Source: Maritalea porphyrae (lineage in GTDB: Bacteria; Pseudomonadota; Alphaproteobacteria; Rhizobiales; Devosiaceae). Taken from it: DNA of 64,000 nucleotides. A model generated the notes under the pieces. It made no database searches and had not been told where the DNA came from. It was given only the letters and a program-made list of their open reading frames with translations. The stretch lies in NCBI RefSeq assembly GCF_027213965.1, contig NZ_JAPWGX010000003.1, positions 558,001 through 622,000 of the forward strand, read 5' to 3'. Each line of letters begins with the position of its first letter. The first letter of the stretch is position 1. Shown one piece after another: positions 1 to 9,553 of this stretch. Made by a program: the position numbers and the translations under genes.

Positions 1-136
1 CACGGGTCAAGATTATGAAACGATTGAGAACGCGCTTGATCGGGACAACTTTATGACAGCTGAAGCTGCCAAAGAGTTTGGATTGATTGATAAAGTTTAC
101 GCAAAACGTGGCGCGGACGACGCCGACGCATCGTAG
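1..136 (+). CDS. clpP: ATP-dependent Clp protease proteolytic subunit ClpP, 3' end only
   Basis: Only the last 44 codons are in the window; the gene starts before base 1 and its frame begins at base 2. The translated tail contains the conserved ClpP C-terminal run [18 protein letters not shown] followed by an AAEFGLID-like segment (here [11 protein letters not shown]), including the Asp-Arg-Asp-x-Phe motif of the handle region. ClpP is the serine-protease barrel that degrades substrates unfolded by ClpX or ClpA in the cytoplasm. It sits immediately upstream of clpX, the standard order in alphaproteobacteria. The catalytic Ser and His lie outside the window. Confidence 0.95.
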   Translation, partial: TGQDYETIENALDRDNFMTAEAAKEFGLIDKVYAKRGADDADAS

Positions 137-312
137 ATTTCGTTAATCAAGATGTTGAATTTCGCGCAATTGGGCTTTGAATTAAGCTTTTGTGCGGAAT
201 TTGTGAGCGAAGATCGGTTTAACGATCTAAAATAGCTTACTGTTTGTTTATGTGCAGATGCTAAGGTTTGCAGATAAGCTGAATGAAAGATGCACATTCA
301 GGAGTGCTTTGA

Positions 313-1593
313 ATGACAAAAGACACCGGCAACGGCGACAGTTCAAAAAATACACTTTACTGCTCATTTTGCGGCAAGTCGCAACATGAAGTCAGAAAGC
401 TTATCGCTGGCCCGACTGTTTTTATCTGTGACGAATGTGTTGAGCTTTGCATGGATATCATCCGTGAGGAGAGCAAGTCTTCTACGGTGAAGTCGGCTGA
501 CGGGGTAATGGCACCTGCAGAAATTTGTGCGGTGTTGGATGATTATGTAATCGGCCAATATCGAGCAAAACGCGTGCTATCTGTGGCGGTGCACAACCAC
601 TACAAGCGTTTGAACCACTCATCTAAGAGCCAAGATATTGAATTGGCAAAATCAAATATTCTGCTGATCGGCCCAACCGGTTGCGGTAAGACATATTTGG
701 CGCAGACATTGGCGCGCATCATTGATGTGCCGTTCACAATGGCAGATGCGACAACGCTTACTGAAGCTGGTTATGTGGGGGAAGATGTTGAAAACATCAT
801 CCTCAAGCTTCTGCAGTCTTCTGACTACAATGTTGAAAAAGCTCAGCGCGGCATCGTTTACATCGATGAGGTGGATAAGATTTCTCGTAAATCTGACAAT
901 CCATCCATTACACGCGATGTTTCGGGCGAGGGCGTGCAGCAAGCATTGCTTAAGATCATGGAAGGCACTGTTGCAAGTGTGCCGCCACAAGGTGGCCGTA
1001 AGCACCCGCAGCAAGAGTTCTTGCAAGTGGATACAACCAACATTCTGTTTATCGTTGGTGGTGCTTTCTCAGGTCTTGAAAAAATCATTAGTGCGCGCGG
1101 CGAGGGGACTTCCATCGGCTTTGGTGCTGAAGTGAAAGACCCAACTGACCGTCAACTTGGCGAGATTTTCGCTGAGGTTGAGCCAGAGGATTTGACCAAA
1201 TTTGGTTTGATCCCAGAGTTTATTGGCCGTTTGCCTGTTATCGCGACGCTTGAAAACTTGGACGAAGATGCACTTGTGCAAATTCTGACCAAGCCGAAAA
1301 ACGCGCTCGTGCGTCAGTATCAACGCCTGTTCGCGATGGAAGAAGTTGAATTGACCTTCCAAGACGAAGCGCTAAATGAGATTGCCCGGCATGCGATTAA
1401 GCGCAAAACCGGTGCCCGTGGTCTACGTTCGATCATGGAAGGCATTCTGCTCGACACAATGTACGATCTTCCTTCGCTTGAGGGCGTTGAAGAGGTGGTC
1501 ATTAGTGCTGATGTGGTAAATGACAAGGATGCTCGCCCGCTCTACATTTACGCGGACCGCAAAGAAGAAGCGGACGCAGGCGCAGGCGCGTAA
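313..1593 (+). CDS. clpX: ATP-dependent Clp protease ATP-binding subunit ClpX
   Basis: The 426-residue protein has the full ClpX layout. The N-terminal zinc-binding domain shows two Cys pairs (CSFCGK and, 20-odd residues later, CDECVELC). The AAA+ module has Walker A GPTGCGKT near residue 119, Walker [11 protein letters not shown] near 180, and the pore-loop/[19 protein letters not shown] region typical of ClpX; the C-terminal small domain has [10 protein letters not shown] (sensor 2). It unfolds tagged cytoplasmic proteins and feeds them to ClpP, whose gene ends 176 bases upstream. In alphaproteobacteria ClpXP is central to cell-cycle control. An AGGAG Shine-Dalgarno lies about 7 bases before the ATG. 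The 176-base gap before it could hold a separate promoter, but I see no convincing one. Confidence 0.98.
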   Translation: MTKDTGNGDSSKNTLYCSFCGKSQHEVRKLIAGPTVFICDECVELCMDIIREESKSSTVKSADGVMAPAEICAVLDDYVIGQYRAKRVLSVAVHNHYKRLNHSSKSQDIELAKSNILLIGPTGCGKTYLAQTLARIIDVPFTMADATTLTEAGYVGEDVENIILKLLQSSDYNVEKAQRGIVYIDEVDKISRKSDNPSITRDVSGEGVQQALLKIMEGTVASVPPQGGRKHPQQEFLQVDTTNILFIVGGAFSGLEKIISARGEGTSIGFGAEVKDPTDRQLGEIFAEVEPEDLTKFGLIPEFIGRLPVIATLENLDEDALVQILTKPKNALVRQYQRLFAMEEVELTFQDEALNEIARHAIKRKTGARGLRSIMEGILLDTMYDLPSLEGVEEVVISADVVNDKDARPLYIYADRKEEADAGAGA

Positions 1594-1609
1594 ATAAAGT
1601 TTGCTAATT

Positions 1610-1633
1610 AGCCCGACGCGTACTTGTCGGGCT
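1610..1633 (+). other. 8-bp hairpin between clpX and lon
   Basis: AGCCCGAC (1610-1617) pairs perfectly with GTCGGGCT (1626-1633) across an 8-base loop, 17 bases after the clpX stop. No run of T follows, so it is not a canonical intrinsic terminator. It may be an mRNA 3'-end stabiliser or processing site separating clpX from lon. Confidence 0.5.
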
Positions 1634-1780
1634 GGCAAAACTTCCTATCTAGTAGTTTCAATAGAGTCTTCGTTGACCCCATTGGGTTGATGACCGTGGC
1701 GTATGTTTTTGCGCCGAGTAACGGTTGTGTCGTTGCCGCTTAACTTGGGACTACACAGCCGGTTGATGAAAGGATCATCT

Positions 1781-4213
1781 ATGTCCGATAAGGATAAAAC
1801 TGACACTTCAATCGAACCCGGCGAAGGCCGTGTTTACCCTGTTCTGCCGTTGCGCGACATCGTTGCGTTTCCTGGCATGATTGTGCCCTTGTTCGTTGGC
1901 CGAGAGAAGTCCGTCAAAGCGCTTGAAGAAGTGATGCGCGAGGATAAGAACATCCTTGTTGTGACCCAAAAAAGCGCTCAAGAGGATGACCCGACTACAG
2001 ATGATGTTTTTGATGTCGGCACAATTGCTTCTGTTTTGCAGTTGTTGAAATTGCCAGATGGCACCGTCAAAGTGCTGATTGAAGGCATCTCCCGCGCAAA
2101 GATTTCTAACTTTTTGCGCGCTGACGAGTATTTTGAAGCCGAAGCCATTCCTTTTGACGTTGAAGCGTATGACGAAATTGAAGCTGAGGCGCTCGCGCGT
2201 TCAGCAGTCAATGAGTTTGAAAACTACGTCAAACTGAACAAGAAGATTTCGCCTGAAGTGGTGGGCGCGGTTTCTCAGATTGACGACCATTCTAAACTAG
2301 CTGACACGATTGCGTCTCACTTGGCAGTGAAAAACCAAGAGAAACAAGAAATCTTGGCCATTAATTCAGTTACCGGACGTTTGCACCGAGTGCTTGAATT
2401 GATGGAAGGCGAAATTGGCGTTCTGCAAGTTGAACGTCGTATCCGCACGCGTGTTAAGCGCCAGATGGAAAAAACCCAACGCGAGTATTATCTGAACGAA
2501 CAGATGAAAGCGATCCAAAAGGAATTGGGTGATTCTGAGGACGGTACCGACGAGTTGACGGAGCTCGAAGAGCGGATCAACAAAACGAAGCTTTCAAAAG
2601 AAGCTAAGGAAAAGGCAACCGCTGAGTTTAAGAAACTCAAACAGATGAGCCCAATGTCGGCTGAAGCAACTGTGGTGCGGAATTATCTTGATTGGATGCT
2701 TGGATTGCCTTGGGGCAAGAAGTCAAAAATCAAGAAAGACCTCGCGTTTGCACAAGATGTTTTGGATACCGAGCACTATGGACTTGAGAAAGTCAAAGAG
2801 CGGATTGTTGAGTATCTTGCCGTGCAAGCACGCACTGGGAAACTAAAAGGGCCGATTCTATGTCTTGTTGGCCCTCCAGGTGTAGGTAAAACGTCGCTAG
2901 GTAAGTCGATTGCCAAAGCAACCGGTCGTGAGTTTGCACGTATGTCACTTGGTGGCGTACGCGACGAGGCAGAGATTCGCGGACACCGACGCACCTATAT
3001 TGGCTCGATGCCGGGTAAAGTGATCCAGTCGATGAAAAAAGCGGGCAAAGCGAATCCTTTGTTCCTGCTCGATGAAATCGACAAAATGGGTCAAGATTTC
3101 CGTGGTGACCCTTCTTCTGCATTGTTGGAAGTGTTGGATCCAGAGCAAAACAACACATTTGCCGATCACTATCTCGAAGTTGACTATGATTTGTCTGACG
3201 TGATGTTTGTCACAACGGCAAACACGCTCAATATTCCTGGTCCTTTGATGGATCGGATGGAGATCATTCGCCTTTCTGGCTACACAGAAGAAGAAAAAGC
3301 TGAAATCGCTCGACGTCACCTGATTCCCGAAACCATGAAAGAACATGGATTGAAGGCAGATGAGGCCGTTTTGTCTGATGAATCACTTACATTCCTGATT
3401 CAGCGCTATACGCGTGAAGCAGGTGTGCGGAATTTGAAGCGCGAGTTGGCGAATCTGTTCCGTAAAGTGGTCAAAGAATTGACCTTGGACAAAAAGCTCA
3501 AATCCGTGACGCTTGATTTGGCCAAAGTGGAAGAATATCTAGGTCCACCACGGCACCGTCACGGTGAAATCGATGATGAACCACAAGTTGGGGTCGTTAA
3601 TGGTTTGGCTTGGACCTCAGTTGGTGGGGAACTTCTCACCATTGAAGGTGTGACCACTTACGGTAAGGGCAAGCGAACTGTCACTGGCAACCTTAAGGAC
3701 GTGATGAAAGAATCAATCTCGGCTGCCGCCACATATGTGCGGTCACGGGCTATTGATTTTGGCATTGAACCACCGTTGTTTGATGCGCGTGACATTCACG
3801 TACACGTGCCTGAAGGTGCAACGCCAAAAGACGGACCGTCTGCGGGTGTCGGCATGGCAACGGCGATTGTGTCAGTGATGACCGGTATTCCTGTGCGCAA
3901 TGACGTGGCTATGACAGGAGAAATCACCCTGCGTGGCCGTGTGCTGCCGATTGGTGGTTTGAAAGAGAAGCTTTTGGCCGCACTTCGGGGGGGAATCAAA
4001 AAAGTATTGATTCCCGAAGAAAACGTACGCGATTTGGTCGATGTACCTGACATTGTGAAAGAGGGGCTTGAGATTGTGCCTGTTTCGAAAATGGAAGATG
4101 TGATTGCCCATGCATTGGTGGAAGCACCAAAAGCAATCGAATGGGACTTTGAGGCTTATGCTGAAAGCCTACGTCAGCAACGTGATTCTGCGCCGAATCT
4201 GACTGCCCATTAA
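1781..4213 (+). CDS. lon: ATP-dependent protease Lon (LonA)
   Basis: An 810-residue LonA. Residues ~20-215 form the LON substrate-binding domain (PVLPLRDIVAFPGMIVPLFV), followed by a coiled helical region, the AAA+ domain (Walker A GPPGVGKTS, Walker B LFLLDEIDKM) and the C-terminal protease domain with catalytic Ser in KDGPSAGVGMA and Lys in GGLKEKLLAA. It is a cytoplasmic homohexameric protease for misfolded and regulatory proteins. The ATG at 1781 is chosen because AAAGGA lies just upstream and the next residues match typical Lon starts. The frame is open 26 codons further upstream, but that stretch has no homology-like features. It follows clpX, and an intrinsic terminator closes the unit. 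Confidence 0.97.
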   Translation: MSDKDKTDTSIEPGEGRVYPVLPLRDIVAFPGMIVPLFVGREKSVKALEEVMREDKNILVVTQKSAQEDDPTTDDVFDVGTIASVLQLLKLPDGTVKVLIEGISRAKISNFLRADEYFEAEAIPFDVEAYDEIEAEALARSAVNEFENYVKLNKKISPEVVGAVSQIDDHSKLADTIASHLAVKNQEKQEILAINSVTGRLHRVLELMEGEIGVLQVERRIRTRVKRQMEKTQREYYLNEQMKAIQKELGDSEDGTDELTELEERINKTKLSKEAKEKATAEFKKLKQMSPMSAEATVVRNYLDWMLGLPWGKKSKIKKDLAFAQDVLDTEHYGLEKVKERIVEYLAVQARTGKLKGPILCLVGPPGVGKTSLGKSIAKATGREFARMSLGGVRDEAEIRGHRRTYIGSMPGKVIQSMKKAGKANPLFLLDEIDKMGQDFRGDPSSALLEVLDPEQNNTFADHYLEVDYDLSDVMFVTTANTLNIPGPLMDRMEIIRLSGYTEEEKAEIARRHLIPETMKEHGLKADEAVLSDESLTFLIQRYTREAGVRNLKRELANLFRKVVKELTLDKKLKSVTLDLAKVEEYLGPPRHRHGEIDDEPQVGVVNGLAWTSVGGELLTIEGVTTYGKGKRTVTGNLKDVMKESISAAATYVRSRAIDFGIEPPLFDARDIHVHVPEGATPKDGPSAGVGMATAIVSVMTGIPVRNDVAMTGEITLRGRVLPIGGLKEKLLAALRGGIKKVLIPEENVRDLVDVPDIVKEGLEIVPVSKMEDVIAHALVEAPKAIEWDFEAYAESLRQQRDSAPNLTAH

Positions 4214-4242
4214 CTTTTACGCTAAGTAAAATGCATATTTGA

Positions 4243-4273
4243 GGGCCGGGACATTGTTTCCGGCCCTTTTTTT
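4243..4273 (+). terminator. Intrinsic terminator after lon
   Basis: GGGCCGG (4243-4249) pairs with CCGGCCC (4260-4266) and is followed directly by seven T. It lies 30 bases after the lon stop codon. Confidence 0.9.
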
Positions 4274-4387
4274 GGGCGAAAAACGCCTGAAAGCACCGGA
4301 TTTCCTTGCTTTAGTCTTAGAATCGAAGAAATGTAACTCGCGCATACTCAGGCAAATAGCCATGGGTTTAGATATGAGGATAGTTAA

Positions 4388-4666
4388 ATGAACAAAAATG
4401 ATCTGATTGCTGTTGCTGCAGAAAAAGCAGGCATCACCAAAGCTGACGCCGCTTCAGCCGTTGACGCAGTATTCGATGCAATCGAAGGCACATTGAAAGA
4501 TGGTAGCGAAGTTCGCTTGGTTGGCTTCGGTACTTTCTCTGTATCACACCGTAAAGCAACAAAAGGCCGCAACCCTGCAACTGGCGCAGAAATTGATATT
4601 GCTGCGACGAACGTGCCTAAATTTAAGCCTGGCAAGCAGCTCAAAGAAGCTGTGAACGGCAAGTAA
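4388..4666 (+). CDS. hupB: DNA-binding protein HU (beta-type)
   Basis: A 92-residue HU/IHF-family protein: an N-terminal helix pair ([20 protein letters not shown]), the [21 protein letters not shown] beta-arm core, and the terminal [12 protein letters not shown]. The RNP-type arm tip GRNPATG is intact. It forms a homodimer that bends and compacts DNA with little sequence preference. The HU rather than IHF assignment rests on the alphaproteobacterial lon-hup order and the length. GAGGA lies 8 bases before the ATG. It is monocistronic, bounded by terminators on both sides. Confidence 0.96.
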   Translation: MNKNDLIAVAAEKAGITKADAASAVDAVFDAIEGTLKDGSEVRLVGFGTFSVSHRKATKGRNPATGAEIDIAATNVPKFKPGKQLKEAVNGK

Positions 4667-4690
4667 CAAAAAAAATTGCATTTTTTTGAA

Positions 4691-4718
4691 GGTCTCGATG
4701 AAAATCGGGACCTTTTTT
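4691..4718 (+). terminator. Intrinsic terminator after hupB
   Basis: GGTCTCGAT (4691-4699) pairs with ATCGGGACC (4704-4712), one G-T pair, around a GAAA tetraloop, and is followed by six T. Confidence 0.92.
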
Positions 4719-4766
4719 GTTGACGTAGCGTTTGATACGAATTAAACGATGCACACCTCATTAAGA

Positions 4767-4842
<76 letters not shown>

Positions 4843-5006
4843 TTCTCTCTTAAAATCTCACAACTCAGAATTCTCAATAATCGCTTAGTCGATTGTTTTG
4901 ATTTGTCTTTTCTGCGTCTTGTCGCCAAAAGTCAGGCGGAGTGGGGGCTTTTTGATGTTCTTTGCATGGATTGTAAAAAAAGCATCATAAAGTGTAATTT
5001 ATGTGC

Positions 5007-5035
5007 TTGACTTGAGCCTAGATCACTCTTAAACA
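5007..5035 (+). promoter_or_regulatory. Likely sigma-70 promoter for tRNA-Asp
   Basis: TTGACT (5007-5012), preceded by C as in the alphaproteobacterial CTTGAC pattern, is spaced 17 bases from TAAACA (5030-5035). Start would fall about 35 bases before the mature tRNA. Assigned by sequence match only. Confidence 0.5.
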
Positions 5036-5075
5036 ACGCACATCTTCAGCGGATCTCAACGATACGCGAAACGTT

Positions 5076-5152
5076 GGGGGTGTAGCTCAGTTGGTTAGAG
5101 CGCTGGCCTGTCACGCCAGAGGTCGCGGGTTCGAGTCCCGTCACTCCCGCCA
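5076..5152 (+). tRNA. tRNA-Asp (anticodon GTC)
   Basis: A 77-base cloverleaf with encoded CCA: acceptor GGGGGTG/CACTCCC (one G-T pair), D arm GCTCAGTTGGTTAGAGC, anticodon stem CTGGC/GCCAG with GTC at 5110-5112, T arm GCGGGTTCGAGTCCCGT. The 286 bases that follow, up to the outer-membrane gene, contain no gene or clear terminator that I can see. Confidence 0.97.
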
Positions 5153-5438
5153 TTTTCTTTCATGGCATTGTGAACTCTTTGGCCTCGAACTTCGTGTTCT
5201 TGGCAAACCTGTTGTTGACCGCATTCCTTACCAGTATTGAACAAATTGCATCATGGCGCGATTGCCCCATTGTTGCCACAGCTCTATCGCGAAATTGCCT
5301 GCTTGTTAGTAGATACTTAACCAACTGATGAGTTTAGCGCGCGATTTGACGATTGTGATGCCACTAAACATTGATTCAAATGGTATGCTTCCTACATCGG
5401 TTTTTTAACTTTGAGCATGGTTATCCACGGAGGCCAAA

Positions 5439-5966
5439 ATGACTATATTGAAGAAAATTTCTATTGCCGCTCTTGCGGGTGTTGCAATGAGTGCAGCTGC
5501 TTTTGCAGCAGATCCTGTGACGAACTACGCAAGTGACCCTTCGGCTGCATACGCAACATCTGGTTTTAACTGGGATGGCTTTTATGTGGGCCTAAACACG
5601 GGCTACGTGAACACTGGTACGGCTGAATGGGCTGTTGGTGGTGTAACGGGTCTGAATATCCAAGATGGCGCGCTTGTTTATGGTGCAGAACTTGAAGTGA
5701 ATGCCTTGGTGGCCAGTGGCGCATTTACTGGCGCGATGTCTCAAGCGAGTGCACGTGCTGGTTATTTGGTGAGCGACGATATGCTTGTTTATGGCGTTGG
5801 CGGCGGTGGCTTTGACAAAGGGGCGGGAATTGGCCTTGTTGGCGCAGGAATGGAATTTGCTTTGACCCAAGAGGTAACTCTTGGTGCGGAGTACAATTAC
5901 CTGTTTAATTCTGGCGGCGGTTTGGGCCACGAAATTGACGGCAAGGTTCGCTGGTACTTCAACTAG
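5439..5966 (+). CDS. Small outer-membrane beta-barrel protein (porin-like, Omp25/31-type)
   Basis: A 175-residue exported protein. The signal peptide ends in AFA|ADP near residue 24. Then come an NWDGFYVGLNTGYV segment, typical of the first strand of Omp25/Omp31 and other OmpA-like porin-fold proteins, alternating Gly/aromatic strands, and a C-terminal strand ending in KVRWYFN with the terminal-aromatic signature recognised by the Bam complex. It is shorter than usual family members (about 200-230 residues), giving room for perhaps eight strands. GGAGG lies 8 bases before the ATG. It is monocistronic. Function beyond outer-membrane location is not shown by the sequence. Confidence 0.8.
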   Translation: MTILKKISIAALAGVAMSAAAFAADPVTNYASDPSAAYATSGFNWDGFYVGLNTGYVNTGTAEWAVGGVTGLNIQDGALVYGAELEVNALVASGAFTGAMSQASARAGYLVSDDMLVYGVGGGGFDKGAGIGLVGAGMEFALTQEVTLGAEYNYLFNSGGGLGHEIDGKVRWYFN

Positions 5967-6052
5967 CACGACCAAACTGAATTAGAATATTGGCCGTTGC
6001 ATTTGTTTGCAGCGGCCATTTTGTTTGTAGGGAGCTTGAGATCGATAAAGTG

Positions 6053-6397
6053 TTACTCATCTCGGAGCAGCAAAACCACGCCCGCGGGATCGGATGTCCA
6101 GCGTCCATTATTGTCTTCTAGTTCTTCTAACTCATCTCGCGAGGGGCCTCCGAGTGCCAATAGCGCTTCGTCAGGTGAGGGGGTGAACAGTTCAAGCCAG
6201 ATATCTGTTTGGCTTTGCTTCTCGACGCGATCGATCCACAAAGTCATCGCGCCAAATTCAAAGGCAATACTATTTGGGGTCTTGTGAGTTTGTCTTAGTC
6301 CGACTTTGTCGCGGTAAAACGAAACAGTTTCCGCCCATTTGAATGACGGCACTTTCATCGCAATGTTTTTGCCTGGTTCTATTTTTGGTTTGTCCAT
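6053..6397 (-). CDS. VOC/glyoxalase-fold protein
   Basis: A 114-residue single-domain protein with the vicinal-oxygen-chelate pattern: KVPSFKWAETVSFYRDKVGL (beta-alpha start), AFEFGAMTLWIDRVE strand pair, and a C-terminal WTSDPAGVVLLLRDE strand. Members bind a metal and act in glyoxalase-, dioxygenase- or resistance-type reactions, but substrate cannot be read from this sequence. The ATG at 6397 is chosen because GAGGTGG lies about 7 bases upstream. The frame stays open 48 codons further (to 6541), but that stretch is compositionally unlike the domain. It is convergent with the outer-membrane gene. Confidence 0.75.
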   Translation of the reverse strand: MDKPKIEPGKNIAMKVPSFKWAETVSFYRDKVGLRQTHKTPNSIAFEFGAMTLWIDRVEKQSQTDIWLELFTPSPDEALLALGGPSRDELEELEDNNGRWTSDPAGVVLLLRDE

Positions 6398-6588
6398 GTT
6401 TGCCCACCTCATTGTTTGCCGATCAATTGGTAAAGCAATGTTTGTTTGTAGGGAAGAACTGGAAAGACGTGAGAGCACCTGCCCATAATAAGGGTGGAAG
6501 CTATGCACAAAGCCATGTTCGAATTGAGTTGGTGCTATCAATTTGTGCGAATCAAGTGTTGGCGAGTGGCGTAATTTGGGTGGCTTTT

Positions 6589-6611
6589 AATATGAGTATT
6601 ATATTCATATT
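6589..6611. promoter_or_regulatory. AT-rich inverted repeat upstream of the VOC gene and nuo operon
   Basis: AATATGA (6589-6595) and TCATATT (6605-6611) are perfect inverted arms with a 9-base AT spacer. The 410-base gap 6398-6807 lies between the divergent VOC gene and nuoA and contains no gene I can support. The repeat has the shape of a dimeric repressor operator, but the regulator is unknown. Confidence 0.35.
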
Positions 6612-6700
6612 TATTTGAAATGATTGATTTTTCTCAAGCATGTGGGAATCAGGCTAGAAAGATCGCGTGGGACAATAATTCCTCTTGAATCGTGCAAACC

Positions 6701-6718
6701 GCTACGTTAAGCCGTAGC
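6701..6718. promoter_or_regulatory. Short inverted repeat in the nuo leader region
   Basis: GCTACG (6701-6706) and CGTAGC (6713-6718) flank a 6-base loop, 89 bases before the nuoA start. No T-run follows, so it is not a terminator. It could be an operator half-site pair or a leader hairpin. Confidence 0.3.
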
Positions 6719-6807
6719 AACGATGAATTGGGCCGAAATGTGACTTTGGTTCATGCATTTTAATTCCTAGGCTGGATTACCCAGTCAACACTAAAGGCAA
6801 GGCAATT

Positions 6808-7173
6808 ATGAACGAATTGCTCCTCAATTATCTGCCTGTAATTATCTTTATCGGGCTATCTGCCGTTATCGGCCTCGCGCTTTTGGTAGCGCCTTTCCTT
6901 ATCGCTGTAAAAAATCCAGACCCTGAAAAAGTATCTGCCTACGAATGTGGTTTTGATCCTTTTGATGATGCGCGCATGAAATTCGATGTGCGGTTCTATC
7001 TGGTTGCGATTCTTTTCATCATCTTCGATCTCGAAGTTGCTTTTCTCTTTCCGTGGGCTGTTGCCTTCAAAGGGGTGGGCTGGTTCGGCTTCTGGGCAAT
7101 GATGATTTTCTTAGGCGTTTTGACCATCGGCTTTGTTTATGAATGGCGTAAAGGGGCTCTGGAATGGGATTGA
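6808..7173 (+). CDS. nuoA: NADH-quinone oxidoreductase subunit A
   Basis: A 121-residue inner-membrane subunit with three predicted membrane segments. It has the invariant loop [23 protein letters not shown] (here split by position ~45-67) that contacts the quinone cavity, and the [12 protein letters not shown] motif in the second helix. NuoA belongs to the junction between the membrane arm and hydrophilic arm of complex I. It is the first gene of the nuoA-N operon, and its end overlaps nuoB by 10 bases. Confidence 0.97.
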   Translation: MNELLLNYLPVIIFIGLSAVIGLALLVAPFLIAVKNPDPEKVSAYECGFDPFDDARMKFDVRFYLVAILFIIFDLEVAFLFPWAVAFKGVGWFGFWAMMIFLGVLTIGFVYEWRKGALEWD

Positions 7174-7742
7174 GTAACGATTCAACTTTGGTTGCGCCGC
7201 AACCAAAGGGCATTATCGATCCAAAGACGGGTAAGCCGCTTGGATCAAATGATCCGTTTTTCCTCGATATCAACGATCAATTGGCCGACAAAGGCTTTTT
7301 GGTTACCACGACCGACGACCTGATCAACTGGGCGCGGACGGGTTCATTGATGTGGATGACGTTTGGTTTGGCGTGTTGCGCTGTCGAAATGATCCAAATG
7401 TCTATGCCCCGTTATGACGTTGAGCGTTTCGGCACTGCGCCTCGTGGTTCGCCTCGCCAGTCTGATGTGATGATTGTTGCTGGCACTTTGACCAACAAAA
7501 TGGCTCCGGCGTTGCGCAAAGTCTACGATCAAATGCCAGAGCCGCGCTATGTGATCTCTATGGGGTCATGTGCAAACGGCGGTGGTTATTACCATTATTC
7601 TTATTCTGTGGTGCGCGGTTGTGACCGGGTTGTGCCAGTGGACATTTACGTTCCTGGTTGCCCACCAACTGCTGAGGCGCTTTTGTATGGCATCTTGATG
7701 CTGCAAAAGAAGCTTCGCCGTACCGGCACAATTGAGCGATAG
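7164..7742 (+). CDS. nuoB: NADH-quinone oxidoreductase subunit B (cluster N2)
   Basis: A 192-residue subunit carrying the terminal 4Fe-4S cluster N2. Ligands are visible in GLACCAVEM (adjacent Cys pair), MGSCANGGG and [11 protein letters not shown], the canonical set. The N-terminal ~50 residues are a non-conserved leader usual in alphaproteobacteria. It passes electrons to quinone at the NuoB/NuoD interface on the cytoplasmic side. It overlaps nuoA by 10 bases and is followed 9 bases later by nuoC, so translation is probably coupled. Confidence 0.98.
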   Translation: MGLSNDSTLVAPQPKGIIDPKTGKPLGSNDPFFLDINDQLADKGFLVTTTDDLINWARTGSLMWMTFGLACCAVEMIQMSMPRYDVERFGTAPRGSPRQSDVMIVAGTLTNKMAPALRKVYDQMPEPRYVISMGSCANGGGYYHYSYSVVRGCDRVVPVDIYVPGCPPTAEALLYGILMLQKKLRRTGTIER

Positions 7743-7751
7743 GGCGTGACA

Positions 7752-8354
7752 ATGGATACAACGCTTAGCGAACTTGGCGAGTATATTGCAGCGAAGTTGG
7801 GGGATGCCATCCTTTCAACGGATATGAGCTTTGACGAGCTTACGCTGAATATCGAGCGCTCCTCTATTGTTGCGGTGATGCGCTTTCTAAAAGAAGATAG
7901 CCAATGCCAATTCTTCAGTTTTATCGATGCATGTGGTGTGGACTATCCAGCCCGCCCAGAGCGTTTTGATGTGGTTTATCATTTGCTCAGCCCTACACGG
8001 AATGTGCGCATTCGCGTGAAGCTGACCACAGATGAGAAAACACCCGTTGATTCCATTTGTGAAGTTTTTCCTGGTGCGGATTGGTTCGAGCGCGAAGCCT
8101 ATGACATGTACGGCATTTTGTTCGTGGGTCACCCAGACCTTCGTCGCTTGCTGACAGACTATGGTTTTGAAGGTTATCCGTTGCGCAAAGACTTCCCGGT
8201 GACCGGGTTTGTTGAAGTTCGCTACAATGAAGAGTTGAAGCGGGTCGTTTATGAGCCTGTGAAACTAGCGCAAGAATTCAGAAATTTTGATTATCTCTCA
8301 CCTTGGGAAGGCACTGATTATGTGCTGCCCGGTGACGAAAAAGCGCAGAGCTGA
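7752..8354 (+). CDS. nuoC: NADH-quinone oxidoreductase subunit C
   Basis: A 200-residue hydrophilic 30-kDa subunit with the family signature [21 protein letters not shown] and the terminal block [37 protein letters not shown]. It is separate from NuoD, unlike the enterobacterial NuoCD fusion. An in-frame GTG lies six bases upstream at 7746; the ATG at 7752 is preferred for its spacing from AGGG. It acts as a scaffold next to NuoD in the connecting module of complex I. Confidence 0.96.
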   Translation: MDTTLSELGEYIAAKLGDAILSTDMSFDELTLNIERSSIVAVMRFLKEDSQCQFFSFIDACGVDYPARPERFDVVYHLLSPTRNVRIRVKLTTDEKTPVDSICEVFPGADWFEREAYDMYGILFVGHPDLRRLLTDYGFEGYPLRKDFPVTGFVEVRYNEELKRVVYEPVKLAQEFRNFDYLSPWEGTDYVLPGDEKAQS

Positions 8355-8362
8355 GGTTTATC

Positions 8363-9553
8363 ATGGCAGAAGCTCAGGTAAGAAATTTTAACATCAACTT
8401 CGGCCCGCAGCACCCTGCGGCGCACGGCGTGTTGCGTTTGGTTCTGGAACTGGACGGCGAAGTTGTTGAACGGTGTGATCCGCACGTTGGATTGTTGCAC
8501 CGTGGTACGGAAAAGCTGATAGAGCAAAAGACCTATTTGCAAGCCGTTCCATACTTTGACCGCCTAGATTATGTGGCGCCGATGAACCAAGAGCATGCCT
8601 TTGCTCTGGCTGTCGAAAAGCTATTGGGCATTGAAGTGCCGCGGCGTGGTCAATTGATCCGCGTGCTCTATTCAGAAATTGGGCGCATTCTCAATCACTT
8701 GTTGAATATCACGACACAGGCTTTGGACGTTGGTGCGTTGACACCGCCGCTTTGGGGCTTTGAAGAGCGTGAAAAGCTGATGATTTTTTATGAACGTGCA
8801 TGTGGTGCGCGTTTGCACGCGGCCTATGTGCGTCCTGGTGGGGTTCATCAAGACCTTCCGCCTGAGTTGCTCAATGACATTGAAGCATGGTGTGATCCAT
8901 TCCTTGATGTTTGTGATGACATTGAAGGTCTTTTGACCGACAACCGGATTTTCAAGCAGCGTAACGTTGATATTTGCAACGTGGCGCTTGATGATGCTTG
9001 GGAGTGGGGTTTTTCAGGCGTGATGGTTCGTGGCTCCGGTGCACGATGGGATTTGCGCAAGTCGCAGCCTTATGAGTGCTATGAAGAGATGGAATTTGAC
9101 ATTCCAGTGGGCAAAAACGGCGATTGTTATGACCGTTACCTGTGCCGCATGGAAGAGATGAAGCAGTCTGTTCGTATCATGCGTCAGTGCATTGAAAAGC
9201 TACGTGCGCCTGAAGGGCAGGGACCTGTTTCATCCACCGACGGTAAAATTGTTCCGCCAAAACGGAATGAAATGAAACAGTCGATGGAAGCACTTATTCA
9301 CCACTTTAAACTCTATACCGAAGGCTACAAAGTTCCAGCTGGCGAAGTTTACGCCTCTGTTGAAGCGCCAAAAGGTGAGTTTGGTGTGTATCTCGTATCA
9401 GATGGGTCAAATAAGCCGTATCGTTGCAAAATTCGCGCCCCAGGTTTCGCGCATATGTCAGCGATGGATTTCATTAGTAAGGGCCATATGCTCGCCGACG
9501 TGTCAGCGATTATTGGTACCCTTGATATCGTATTTGGTGAGGTGGACAGGTAA
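8363..9553 (+). CDS. nuoD: NADH-quinone oxidoreductase subunit D (quinone-binding 49-kDa subunit)
   Basis: A 396-residue subunit related to NiFe-hydrogenase large subunits. It has the N-terminal [14 protein letters not shown] loop, which in complex I holds the quinone-contacting His, the RGTEKLIE motif and the conserved C-terminal FGEVDR. Length matches the family. The stop TAA shares its last base with the nuoE start at 9553. Cytoplasmic-side subunit forming the quinone pocket with NuoB. Confidence 0.98.
   Translation: MAEAQVRNFNINFGPQHPAAHGVLRLVLELDGEVVERCDPHVGLLHRGTEKLIEQKTYLQAVPYFDRLDYVAPMNQEHAFALAVEKLLGIEVPRRGQLIRVLYSEIGRILNHLLNITTQALDVGALTPPLWGFEEREKLMIFYERACGARLHAAYVRPGGVHQDLPPELLNDIEAWCDPFLDVCDDIEGLLTDNRIFKQRNVDICNVALDDAWEWGFSGVMVRGSGARWDLRKSQPYECYEEMEFDIPVGKNGDCYDRYLCRMEEMKQSVRIMRQCIEKLRAPEGQGPVSSTDGKIVPPKRNEMKQSMEALIHHFKLYTEGYKVPAGEVYASVEAPKGEFGVYLVSDGSNKPYRCKIRAPGFAHMSAMDFISKGHMLADVSAIIGTLDIVFGEVDR

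Noticed and set aside
1610-1633. clpX-lon hairpin as an intrinsic terminator
   Set aside because: No T-run follows the stem.
1703-1780. 26-codon upstream extension of lon
   Set aside because: The stretch has no Lon-like sequence and AAAGGA sits correctly before the ATG at 1781.
6398-6541. 48-codon N-terminal extension of the VOC protein
   Set aside because: GAGGTGG precedes the ATG at 6397 and the extension does not resemble the fold.
6343-6618. 91-codon plus-strand ORF over the VOC gene start
   Set aside because: Mostly antisense to the VOC gene, no ribosome-binding site and Cys/Phe-rich composition typical of a shadow frame.
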